NCBI GenBank assembly: GCA_016649455.1
Contig: JAENXO010000045.1
Location: 1 to 11,034, forward strand
Source: Gemmatimonadota bacterium
GTDB lineage: Bacteria; Gemmatimonadota; Gemmatimonadetes; Palauibacterales; Palauibacteraceae
DNA length: 11,034 bases
Direction: 5' to 3'
Under the pieces are notes generated by a model. That model made no database searches, was not told where the DNA came from, and was given only the letters and a program-made list of their open reading frames with translations. The translations under genes were made by a program, and so were the position numbers. Below, piece by piece: positions 1 to 6,569 of this stretch (position 1 is the first letter of the stretch; each line of letters begins with the position of its first letter).

Positions 1-697
1 CGAAATCCGCCGCGCTCTCCGACACCATCTCCATCTTCATCAGGGCGTGTGACAGGCCGCAGAATTCGGCACACTGGCCCGGGAACACCCCGACCGAATC
101 CATCTTGAACCACAACTGGTTTTCGTGGCCCGGAATTACGTCGCGCTTCCCACCAGCCCGCGGAAACCAGAAGCTGTGGATCACGTCTGCCGAGGTCAGC
201 CTGATATCTACGGTCCTGCCGACCGGAACGTGGATCTCGTTCGCCGTGACGATTCCAAGTTCCGGGTAGCGGAACTCCCACCACCATTGCCGCCCTACCG
301 CCTCGATGAGCAAAGCGTCAGGATCGGTAGTCGGGCGATCGACCTCCCAGATCGTGCGAATCGTCGGAACCGCGATCAGGACAAGAATCAGGGCCGGAGC
401 GATCGTCCAGGAGACCTCCAGCATCGTGTTCCCATGAACATGCCTGGCGGTCCGCTTCCCCTCCCGGTCCCGGAACCGGAACACGGCCACCAGCAGGGCT
501 CCTTCGACGAGCACGAACACGATCACGGCCCAGAAGAAGATCCCGCGAAACAGATCATCCAGGCTGGTCGCGAAATCCGAGGCCGGGCGAAGCCCCGACT
601 GCGGGAACGGCCCCCCGCATCCTGAAAGGAGTGCGGCCAGAGCCACGATCGCAAAAATCGGCAGGGCGCTCCTTAGCGGGCGCCGGGGGTGTCGCAT
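1..697 (-). CDS. coxB: Cytochrome c oxidase subunit II, 3' end cut by window edge
   Basis: This is subunit II of a haem-copper oxidase. It accepts electrons from cytochrome c at a binuclear CuA centre on the outer face of the inner membrane and passes them to subunit I. 232 residues are visible. The N terminus is a lipoprotein-type signal (hydrophobic residues 11-24, lipobox LLSGC, Cys27). Two transmembrane helices follow, at about 50-73 and 94-113, then the aromatic stretch RQWWWEF at 136-142. The CuA ligands are all present: His174 (DVIHSFW), then Cys209, Glu211, Cys213, His217 and Met220 (CAEFCGLSHALM). Only the C-terminal tail is missing, and a fused cytochrome c domain beyond the edge cannot be excluded. 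The ATG at 697 is chosen because a weak GGA lies 7 nt upstream and the signal peptide begins there; an in-frame GTG directly precedes it. The gene has its own promoter and is first in its unit; ctaD/coxA would be expected next to the left. Confidence 0.96.
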   Translation of the reverse strand, partial: MRHPRRPLRSALPIFAIVALAALLSGCGGPFPQSGLRPASDFATSLDDLFRGIFFWAVIVFVLVEGALLVAVFRFRDREGKRTARHVHGNTMLEVSWTIAPALILVLIAVPTIRTIWEVDRPTTDPDALLIEAVGRQWWWEFRYPELGIVTANEIHVPVGRTVDIRLTSADVIHSFWFPRAGGKRDVIPGHENQLWFKMDSVGVFPGQCAEFCGLSHALMKMEMVSESAADF

Positions 698-714
698 CAC
701 CTGTTCCGTTTATC

Positions 715-728
715 CTGAACGAGTTCAG
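715..728. promoter_or_regulatory. Perfect 6-2-6 inverted repeat upstream of coxB, possible operator
   Basis: CTGAAC and GTTCAG flank a 2-nt centre, giving a perfect dyad in the predicted leader, 17 nt upstream of the coxB ATG. Dyads of this size commonly bind dimeric regulators, and a site downstream of the transcription start would fit a repressor. The spacing does not match the Gram-positive LexA box (GAAC-N4-GTTC). I cannot name the regulator; a chance palindrome is possible. Confidence 0.3.
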
Positions 729-736
729 TCGGTCGG

Positions 737-755
737 AGCCCGGAATTCCCGGGCT
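737..755 (-). promoter_or_regulatory. Stem-loop near the 5' end of the coxB leader
   Basis: The minus strand reads AGCCCGGGAATTCCGGGCT. This is a near-perfect inverted repeat with a 7-bp GC-rich stem and a 5-nt loop. It begins a few nucleotides after the predicted start of transcription. No T-run follows, so it does not look like an intrinsic terminator. It could stabilise the mRNA 5' end, or be bound by a regulator as double-stranded DNA. The structure is visible; the role is inferred. Confidence 0.4.
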
Positions 756-767
756 TAAGCTGGCGCA

Positions 768-796
768 ACTGTAGTCGGGCTTCGAATCCGGGTCAA
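768..796 (-). promoter_or_regulatory. Sigma70-like promoter of coxB
   Basis: On the minus strand a -35 box TTGACC (791-796, 5 of 6 consensus) is followed by a 17-nt spacer and a -10 box TACAGT (768-773, 4 of 6). The predicted transcription start is near 761, giving a leader of about 64 nt before the coxB ATG. It is the best promoter match in the gap and is correctly placed between the purH hairpin and coxB. It is a prediction from sequence only, and sigma70-type consensus may differ in this phylum. Confidence 0.6.
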
Positions 797-892
797 GAAC
801 CTCAATCGATAAGGAAATCCCTCCGGCGGGCTCGCACGGTTCCATCGCGCGCGCCAGATCCGGCCGACTGGGCGAATCCGGCGAACCGGTCC

Positions 893-914
893 AAACGCTT
901 TCCTGTCAGCGTTT
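893..914 (-). terminator. Hairpin directly after purH, weak intrinsic terminator
   Basis: Immediately after the purH TGA the minus strand has AAACGCT, an 8-nt loop and AGCGTTT, a perfect 7-bp stem. The 3' arm ends in three T residues and is followed by GGACC, so the U-tract is short and the stem only moderately GC-rich. The position, between the last gene of the cluster and the separate coxB promoter, supports a termination role, possibly helped by Rho. Confidence 0.5.
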
Positions 915-2510
915 TCAGTGCCGGAACGTGCGCCGACCCGTGAATACCATCGTCATGCCGTACTCGTCGGCCGCGGCGATCGCATCGTCGTCCCGTTTCG
1001 AGCCGCCCGGCTGGATAATGGCCCGGACTCCCGCCGTTGCTGCTGCGTCGATTCCGTCCCGGAACGGGAAGAACGCGTCCGACGCGAGGACGACCGCCTC
1101 GAGGGTGTGTCCCGCGTCCCGGGCCTTCTTCTCCGCCAGTTGCACGGCGTCCACGCGGCTCATCTGCCCGGCCCCGATCCCGATGCTTGCACCATCTCGA
1201 GCAATCAGAATCGCGTTGGACTTAACGGACTGAACCGCTGCCCAGGCAAAGGCGAGATCGTCCCACTCCGCGTCCGTGGGCTGGCGCTTCGTCGCGACCC
1301 GAACATCATCGGACTTCCTGAGGTCTGACGGCTTTGCCGGCGCCGGAGAACTCTGGACCAGCACGCCGCCGTTGACACCGCGAGCATCGAGGCCCGGCGC
1401 AATATGGCCGGCCATCGCACTGAACCGCCCGTCTTCGATCGGAGTGAGAATCCGGAGTGACGGCTTCTCCTGCAGAATTCGAAGCGCCGCGGCGGCGTAT
1501 CCCGGCGCCACGATGCATTCAACGAACAGTTTCGACAGTTCTTCGGCCACCATCTCGGTCACAGGCTGCGAAAAGATCACGGTCGAACCGAATGCGGAGA
1601 CCGGATCACAGGCCAGTGCCTTTCGATATGCTTCGGCGACCGAGCGTCCCGTGGCGATGCCGCACGGAGTCGTGTGCTTGAGGATCACACACGAGGCGGA
1701 CTCCTCCCCGAGGAACGGGGCGATTGACAGCAACGCACCGTCGACATCGAGGATGTTGTTGTACGACAGGGCCTTGCCATGAAGTTGCCGCAATGCCGGG
1801 ATTCCCACGGACTGCCTGGAAGCGATTCGGTAGAATGCCGCAGTCTGATCGGGGTTCTCCCCGTACCGGAGATCGTGGGTACGGACGAGAGACAGAAGAA
1901 GCTCCTCCGGAAGCCCACCCGATTGGGATTCGGTCTCATTTCCCCTCAAGTAGCCGGCGACCGCGGCATCGTAGGTCGCGGTGTGAAAGAACACCTTCGA
2001 CGCGAGCGCCCGTCGCAGATCCGGTTCGTCCCGATTCGAGTCGATCGCCGCTACGACCGATTCGTAGTCCAGGGGATCACATATCGGCCACACGAACGGG
2101 TGATTCTTGGCCGCTGCCCGCAGCATGGTCGGCCCGCCGATGTCGATATGGTCCAGCGCATCCGCCAGCGTCGCGTCCGGACGCGCCACAGTCTCGCGGA
2201 ACGGATACAGGTTCACGGCCACCAGCCCGATCGCCGAGAGCTGGTGCCTTTCCAGATCCCGCACGTCATCCTCGACCGACAGACGGGCCAGCAGGCCGGC
2301 ATGAACCGCCGGGTGAAGAGTCTTCACCCGGCCCGACAGGATCTCCGGAAATTTCGTGAACTCGGCGATCGGCGTGACCGGAATGCCGGCCTCCCGCAGC
2401 ACACGGGCCGTTCCTCCGGTCGACAGCAACGTCCAGCCTCGATCGACGAGAGCGGACCCGAACTCGACGAGTCCCGTCTTGTCCGAAACGCTGAGTAGCG
2501 CGTAGGGCAT
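915..2510 (-). CDS. purH: Bifunctional AICAR transformylase / IMP cyclohydrolase
   Basis: PurH performs the last two steps of de novo purine synthesis: formyl transfer from 10-formyl-THF to AICAR, then ring closure to IMP. At 531 residues it is full length for the family. The N-terminal MGS-like cyclohydrolase domain (about 1-145) has LLSVSDKTG, STGGTA and GRVKTLHP. The transformylase domain carries RYGENP, LSYNNILD, the catalytic Lys278-His279 pair (KHTTPCG, where many bacterial enzymes have Asn before Pro), DPVSAFGS and the C-terminal QPGGS and FTGRRTFRH. The ATG at 2510 is preferred over the in-frame TTG at 2513 because GAGG (2518-2521) lies 7 nt before it; this Shine-Dalgarno overlaps the TGA of the upstream purN, implying coupled translation. 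It is the last gene of the cluster and pairs functionally with PurN, which uses the same folate donor. Confidence 0.97.
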   Translation of the reverse strand: MPYALLSVSDKTGLVEFGSALVDRGWTLLSTGGTARVLREAGIPVTPIAEFTKFPEILSGRVKTLHPAVHAGLLARLSVEDDVRDLERHQLSAIGLVAVNLYPFRETVARPDATLADALDHIDIGGPTMLRAAAKNHPFVWPICDPLDYESVVAAIDSNRDEPDLRRALASKVFFHTATYDAAVAGYLRGNETESQSGGLPEELLLSLVRTHDLRYGENPDQTAAFYRIASRQSVGIPALRQLHGKALSYNNILDVDGALLSIAPFLGEESASCVILKHTTPCGIATGRSVAEAYRKALACDPVSAFGSTVIFSQPVTEMVAEELSKLFVECIVAPGYAAAALRILQEKPSLRILTPIEDGRFSAMAGHIAPGLDARGVNGGVLVQSSPAPAKPSDLRKSDDVRVATKRQPTDAEWDDLAFAWAAVQSVKSNAILIARDGASIGIGAGQMSRVDAVQLAEKKARDAGHTLEAVVLASDAFFPFRDGIDAAATAGVRAIIQPGGSKRDDDAIAAADEYGMTMVFTGRRTFRH

Positions 2511-2519
2511 CAATCTACC

Positions 2520-3731
2520 TCATGCTATGGTCGGACCGAGCTCGAAGCGCTCAGCCGCGTACAGTGGTCGTATCCACTCCGGTCTGCCTGCCTGATCCGT
2601 GACCACGTCGCCGGCGGCAAAAGCTCCGACGACATCCGGCAGAAGACGATGCTCGATCGTGAGGATCCGCGCCGCAAGACTATCGGCATCATCCCCTTCG
2701 AGTACCGGCACCGGCCACTGCGCCACGATCGCGCCGTGGTCGTATTCCTCGTCCACGACATGCACGGTCGCGCCACTGATCCGGGCGCCGGACCGGATCA
2801 CGGCCTCATGAACTCTTTTCCCGTACATGCCGTTCCCGCCGAACGCCGGGAGAAGGGCCGGATGTATGTTCAGGATCCGTCCCCTGTACGTACGCACGAC
2901 GGCCTCAGGGACAAGCTTGAGGAATCCCGCCAGAACGACGATATCTGCTCGCGCGAGTTCCAGCTCCTGGAGCATGGCGTCGGCCAGTCCGTCCGGACTT
3001 GCCCCGGCCGGCAGAACCGACCATGGAACGCCTGCAGTCTCAGCTCTGGCAATCGCGCCAATCCCGGGACGGCTGGCAATGACTCGCGACACACGAGCAT
3101 CGCCGCCGGCACCACCTGGAAACCGGTCGAGCAACGCCTGGAGATTCGTACCCGAACCCGAGACGAATACCGCGATCTGAAACGGCTGACTCAACTGTCT
3201 CTCCGTGCGGAGGGCCTCGCGAATCGCCTCGAAGGGGGCGGCCCGTCGCGGTACACCGACCGGCGCAGTCTGATCATATCTTCCGTCTGGTCCCGCCACC
3301 AGAATCGCGTTCGCCCCGAACTCAATGCCCGGCACCACGTCCCGCGCCCGGTCTCCGACGAACAGGCAATTGTGAAGGCGCAGACCATGTTCCCGGGCCG
3401 CCAGACGGAACAGCGCCGAACCTGGTTTCCGACACGCGCAGGTCTCCCTGTCCGGGTCGTGAGGACAGAAATACACGTCATCCAGATGCGCGCCGTGGGC
3501 CGCGAGCTGTCGTTCAACTTCTGCCTGGACGGCCATGAAGTCGGCCTCCGTATAATACCCCCGACCAATTCCTGATTGATTCGTGATCAGGATCACGGGA
3601 ATCCCGGATTCGTTCAGGATACGCACCGCGTCGGAAGCACCGGGAACCAGCACGACTTCTGCCGGATCCGACAGATACCCGGGGTCCTCTATCAGCGTCC
3701 CGTCCCGGTCCAGAAACACCGCGTCAAACAT
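2520..3731 (-). CDS. purN: GmhB-type HAD phosphatase fused to PurN (GAR transformylase)
   Basis: This is one 403-residue protein with two enzymatic halves. Residues 1 to about 175 are a HAD phosphatase of the GmhB/HisB-N type: nucleophile motif FLDRDGT (Asp8, Asp10), motif II ITNQSG (Thr50), zinc ligands Cys89-Pro-His91 and Cys98-Ala-Cys100, RKP with Lys102, and motif IV GDRARD (Asp127, Asp131). GmhB removes the 7-phosphate from heptose 1,7-bisphosphate in LPS-precursor synthesis. Residues from about 185 are PurN, which formylates GAR with 10-formyl-THF: VSGSGTNLQ, AGFLKLVP, NIHPALLP (Asn288, His290), GNGMYGKRVHEAV and the DEEYDHG loop (Asp331). Both halves look catalytically complete. The ATG at 3731 shares one base with the selA stop (TGATG) and fits where the HAD fold begins; the reading frame extends 60 codons further upstream only as overlap with selA. 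The substrate of the phosphatase half is uncertain. purH follows. Confidence 0.93.
   Translation of the reverse strand: MFDAVFLDRDGTLIEDPGYLSDPAEVVLVPGASDAVRILNESGIPVILITNQSGIGRGYYTEADFMAVQAEVERQLAAHGAHLDDVYFCPHDPDRETCACRKPGSALFRLAAREHGLRLHNCLFVGDRARDVVPGIEFGANAILVAGPDGRYDQTAPVGVPRRAAPFEAIREALRTERQLSQPFQIAVFVSGSGTNLQALLDRFPGGAGGDARVSRVIASRPGIGAIARAETAGVPWSVLPAGASPDGLADAMLQELELARADIVVLAGFLKLVPEAVVRTYRGRILNIHPALLPAFGGNGMYGKRVHEAVIRSGARISGATVHVVDEEYDHGAIVAQWPVPVLEGDDADSLAARILTIEHRLLPDVVGAFAAGDVVTDQAGRPEWIRPLYAAERFELGPTIA
3192..3204 (-). promoter_or_regulatory. Possible internal ribosome binding site and TTG start for PurN alone
   Basis: At the domain junction of the fused gene the minus strand reads GGAGAGACAG followed by TTG (Leu180, codon 3194-3192). 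The GGAG core is 6 nt from the TTG, and the protein from there begins LSQPFQIAVFVSGSGTN, a natural PurN N terminus. In another frame a TGA overlaps this TTG (TTGA), the usual geometry of overlapping operon genes. Separate production of PurN is therefore possible. The motif may also be chance. Confidence 0.3.
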
Positions 3732-5149
3732 CAGGCGCTTGCCCCGGACGGGTGCTCGCCGACGGCCAGGACCCTGCCGATCAACGCGGCGGCGGCCACG
3801 TCGTCCTCGTACGGACTCAGGGTCCTGAAATCGACGACGAAGGTGTCGTCCTCGATCCGACCGATCAGTGGAGGATCGGCCGCTCGGCACGACTCCTCGA
3901 TATCTCGGCATGATATGTCGATGCGCCAGCCCGCCGATGGAATTTGCTCACCCGGAAACGTCCCGCCCCCCACCAGGGAAACGAGGTCGACGACCTGAAC
4001 CTTGCCCCGCGCAGCGGGCTCGAGTCCCTGCTGAAGACGTTCGGCCCGGGCGCGTACCGACTCGGCGGGCTCGGCAAGACGAGCGAGCACCGGAATTTCC
4101 GCTGCGGCCCGGTCAGGGTTCGCGTAAAGTGCGAGTGTGGCCTCCAACGCGGCGAGCGTGAGCTTGTCGACCCGGAACGCCCGAAGCATCGGGCTTCGTC
4201 GGAGCCGGGAGGTCCACTCCAGTCTTCCGTGGATGATGCCTGCCTGCGGGCCACCAAGAAGCTTGTCTCCACTCCACATCACGAGGTCGGCGCCATCGGA
4301 AACGGACTCGGCCGGCGTCGGTTCCGTGGGAAGCAGAGGAACGAGTCCGGGCATCAGAAGCCCGGACCCGAGATCGTGGGCGACCGGAACCGAGGCCTGT
4401 CGCCCTATGCGGACCAGGTCCGACAGGTCGGTCTGTTCCGTGAATCCCTCGATCCGGTAGTTCGAGGGATGCACCTTGAGCATTAGAGCGGAATGCGGCC
4501 CGAGAGCGTTCGTGTAGTCCTCCGGCCGGGTCCGATTCGTCGTGCCGACTTCCACCAGCACACCGCCGGATGCCCGGACGAGCTCGGGAAGTCTGAATGA
4601 TCCGCCGATCTCGACCAGCTCTCCACGGGAGACGATCACCTGTTTCCGGTCGGCCAGCCGATTCACGGTCAGAGCGATCGCGGCGGCCGTATTGTTGACA
4701 ATGAGCGCATCCTCCGAGCCCGTGAGCCTCCGGATCCACTCCGAGCAATGGTCGTATCGATCTCCCCGCTCACCGCGCTCCAGGTCGAGCTCGAGGTTGC
4801 AGTACCCTCTCCCGACTGACATCACCCGGTCCAGCGCCGCACGCGGCAACGGAGCCCGCCCCAGGTTCGTGTGCAGGACGACACCGGTACCGTTCAGCAC
4901 CGGACGGAGTCCGGGACGGTCCAGCCGCTCGAGATAGCCTTCCGCTGCGCTCAGGATCTCCGCCTCCCGATCCTGCCTGATCTCCAGTGTCCCGGCATCC
5001 AGCTGTTCCCTGAATTCGCTGACGACCGTCCGAAGGGCATCTGTCAAGGCCGGCCTGCCCCACCTGCGAATGCTCTTTGCGGCAGTCTCCGTGGACAGCA
5101 GGCGATCGAGCGAGGGAAGGTCCCGCCTGGGGTCCGCGGACTTACTCAC
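3731..5149 (-). CDS. selA: L-seryl-tRNA(Sec) selenium transferase
   Basis: SelA is a PLP enzyme that converts seryl-tRNA(Sec) to selenocysteyl-tRNA(Sec) using selenophosphate. At 472 residues it is full length. The N-terminal tRNA-binding region starts with LPSLDRLLST. The diagnostic segments follow: LNGTGVVLHTNLGRAPLP (85-102), the NNTAAAIAL stretch at 152-160, VEVGTTNRT, LKVHPSNYRIEGF, HDLGSGL and WSGDKLLGGPQAG, with Lys296 as the PLP lysine. The start is GTG, forming a GTGA overlap with the stop of the upstream lipoprotein gene. No other in-frame start preserves the N-terminal domain, since the next Met is residue 110. No strong Shine-Dalgarno is visible, so translation is probably coupled. 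Its stop overlaps the start of the phosphatase-PurN gene. selB, selC and selD are not in the window. Confidence 0.96.
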   Translation of the reverse strand: MSKSADPRRDLPSLDRLLSTETAAKSIRRWGRPALTDALRTVVSEFREQLDAGTLEIRQDREAEILSAAEGYLERLDRPGLRPVLNGTGVVLHTNLGRAPLPRAALDRVMSVGRGYCNLELDLERGERGDRYDHCSEWIRRLTGSEDALIVNNTAAAIALTVNRLADRKQVIVSRGELVEIGGSFRLPELVRASGGVLVEVGTTNRTRPEDYTNALGPHSALMLKVHPSNYRIEGFTEQTDLSDLVRIGRQASVPVAHDLGSGLLMPGLVPLLPTEPTPAESVSDGADLVMWSGDKLLGGPQAGIIHGRLEWTSRLRRSPMLRAFRVDKLTLAALEATLALYANPDRAAAEIPVLARLAEPAESVRARAERLQQGLEPAARGKVQVVDLVSLVGGGTFPGEQIPSAGWRIDISCRDIEESCRAADPPLIGRIEDDTFVVDFRTLSPYEDDVAAAALIGRVLAVGEHPSGASA

Positions 5150-6567
5150 GACTCGTCGTCGGGTTGCGGGCGGGGAGACGCCGGGATCTGCTGACCACGA
5201 AGCACCCCGGTACTGTCCTCGCCGGCGGCGGGCGCCCCCGATGGATCCTGCTCTGCATCGGCCGGCGCCAAGGCTGGAAGCGGCGCGACGTATACGAACG
5301 TGGTGTCGCCGCCGCCCGTAAGTCCCCGGAGATTGCTCACCCCCGCGACTGAAACCCGGAACGAGTCCTCCGTCAACGCCTGCTCGAGAGTCACGATGAG
5401 AAACGGGTACGGACGCTCCCGGGCCTCGGCGTTGCCCAGGTCCGGTCGCCCCGGCCAGTCGAGTTCACCTGATTCCTGCAGGTCCGCCGCGAGCGAATCG
5501 GCCGCGGGGATCGAGTCCCCCGGTACACCGACGCTGTCGGCAACGCCCCGAATGGAGTCGGCCACCTCCACTCCCACCGGTACTTCCAGTGAATCCGGCC
5601 TGACATCCATCTCGTCGTCCCGGACAGGGTCCGGGGGTGCTCCGCCAGGGACGGTTCGGACTGCCGGCACGGTTCCCGGAGTCCCCGACTGACCGACTCG
5701 CAGGCCCGCAACAGGAAGCTCTGCGCCTCCAGGTACCGGCGTCACGCTGACGCGGACGCTGTCGAACGATGCTTCCGGCTCCAGCGGCTCATCGAATTCC
5801 AGAATTACCGTGATTGTATCGAACGCGACCACCCCGACAAGCACCGGTGGCGTGCTGTCCGGCGGAATCATCCACAGGTTCAGGGCGTGCCGGCTGATCG
5901 AATCGGGGAGAGATACTACGGCGCTGTCATACGTTTCCATTCCCCGGTCGAGGCGCCGGTTTCTGTTCTGATCCAGAAAGCCGAGGACGAGATATTCTCC
6001 GGGCGGCAGCGAGAGCATGCTGAACACGCCCCCCGTATCGCTCACCACGCTGTACGGAATCGAGTCCGGGGAAAGGAACAGAATCCGAGCATCTCGCACA
6101 CCGGCTCCCTGAATCCGGTCGTAGATCGTCCCATCGATTCGGGTGCGCGAGATTTCCGGTCCCGTGCTGAACGTCCACTCGATCGACGATGGTGTCACGT
6201 TTCGGAGGAGGTCGGATACCCCTCGCGGCACGCGCACGTGATACACGACTCCCGGCCGCCAGCCCTCCCTGGGCTTGACCGAGAAACCCCTCGTGCTGGG
6301 GTTGAACTTCCACTCCCATGCCGGTGACAGGTCCAGGCCACGCTCGAGGTTCCTCGGGGCCTGAATCGGTTCGTCGAACCGGATCGATGCGTCATCGTCG
6401 AGGTCAGGAACGACAGCGCCCGGGGCCGGATACCGCTCGAGTACCGCGGGGGGGGTGAAATCGGGCCCGGAGCCAGGCGGAGCCTCCACGTTGGCACACG
6501 TCGAGACCAGCGCGACCACCACGCTCGTCGAACCAATCAGGTACCAGGCGGCGTGGAGGGGTCTCAT
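5146..6567 (-). CDS. Lipoprotein with SbsA-type Ig-like domains
   Basis: A predicted cell-envelope lipoprotein of 473 residues. The signal is a hydrophobic segment at 9-22 and VSTC with Cys24; Thr at -1 is not canonical. After Cys24 the sequence CANVEAPPGSGPDFTPP resembles the start of the Ig-like lipoproteins common in Bacteroidetes. A first SbsA/Big_5-like Ig domain spans about 38-135 (IRFDEPIQ, then a typical final strand ending in WTFST). A carboxypeptidase-regulatory-like beta domain follows at about 144-220 (IDGTIYD, TGGVFSMLSLPPGEYLVLGFLDQN). A second Ig-like unit starts at 240 (VILEFDEPLE) and seems split by a Pro/Asp/Ser-rich insert at about 292-386, resuming at PYPFLIVTLEQAL. The C-terminal 45 residues are low complexity. 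It starts 2 nt after valS and overlaps selA by 4 nt. The specific role is unknown; envelope structural or assembly function is inference. Confidence 0.8.
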   Translation of the reverse strand: MRPLHAAWYLIGSTSVVVALVSTCANVEAPPGSGPDFTPPAVLERYPAPGAVVPDLDDDASIRFDEPIQAPRNLERGLDLSPAWEWKFNPSTRGFSVKPREGWRPGVVYHVRVPRGVSDLLRNVTPSSIEWTFSTGPEISRTRIDGTIYDRIQGAGVRDARILFLSPDSIPYSVVSDTGGVFSMLSLPPGEYLVLGFLDQNRNRRLDRGMETYDSAVVSLPDSISRHALNLWMIPPDSTPPVLVGVVAFDTITVILEFDEPLEPEASFDSVRVSVTPVPGGAELPVAGLRVGQSGTPGTVPAVRTVPGGAPPDPVRDDEMDVRPDSLEVPVGVEVADSIRGVADSVGVPGDSIPAADSLAADLQESGELDWPGRPDLGNAEARERPYPFLIVTLEQALTEDSFRVSVAGVSNLRGLTGGGDTTFVYVAPLPALAPADAEQDPSGAPAAGEDSTGVLRGQQIPASPRPQPDDES

Positions 6568-6569
6568 GC

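Noticed and set aside
555..845. Minus-strand frame spanning the gap upstream of coxB
   Set aside because: It overlaps the coxB start in another frame and covers the predicted coxB promoter; its composition is Pro/Gly/Arg shadow-like with no motif.
2649..3575. 308-codon open frame on the plus strand
   Set aside because: Antisense to the phosphatase-PurN gene, whose motifs are unambiguous on the minus strand.
3732..3911. 60-codon N-terminal extension of the phosphatase-PurN frame
   Set aside because: It falls entirely inside the conserved C-terminal part of selA, is Arg-rich and unlike HAD proteins; the ATG at 3731 starts exactly at the HAD fold and overlaps the selA stop.
915..5149. Possible in-window selenoprotein served by SelA
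   Set aside because: No gene here has an in-frame TGA at a catalytic position followed by continued homology; all TGA codons used are normal gene ends.
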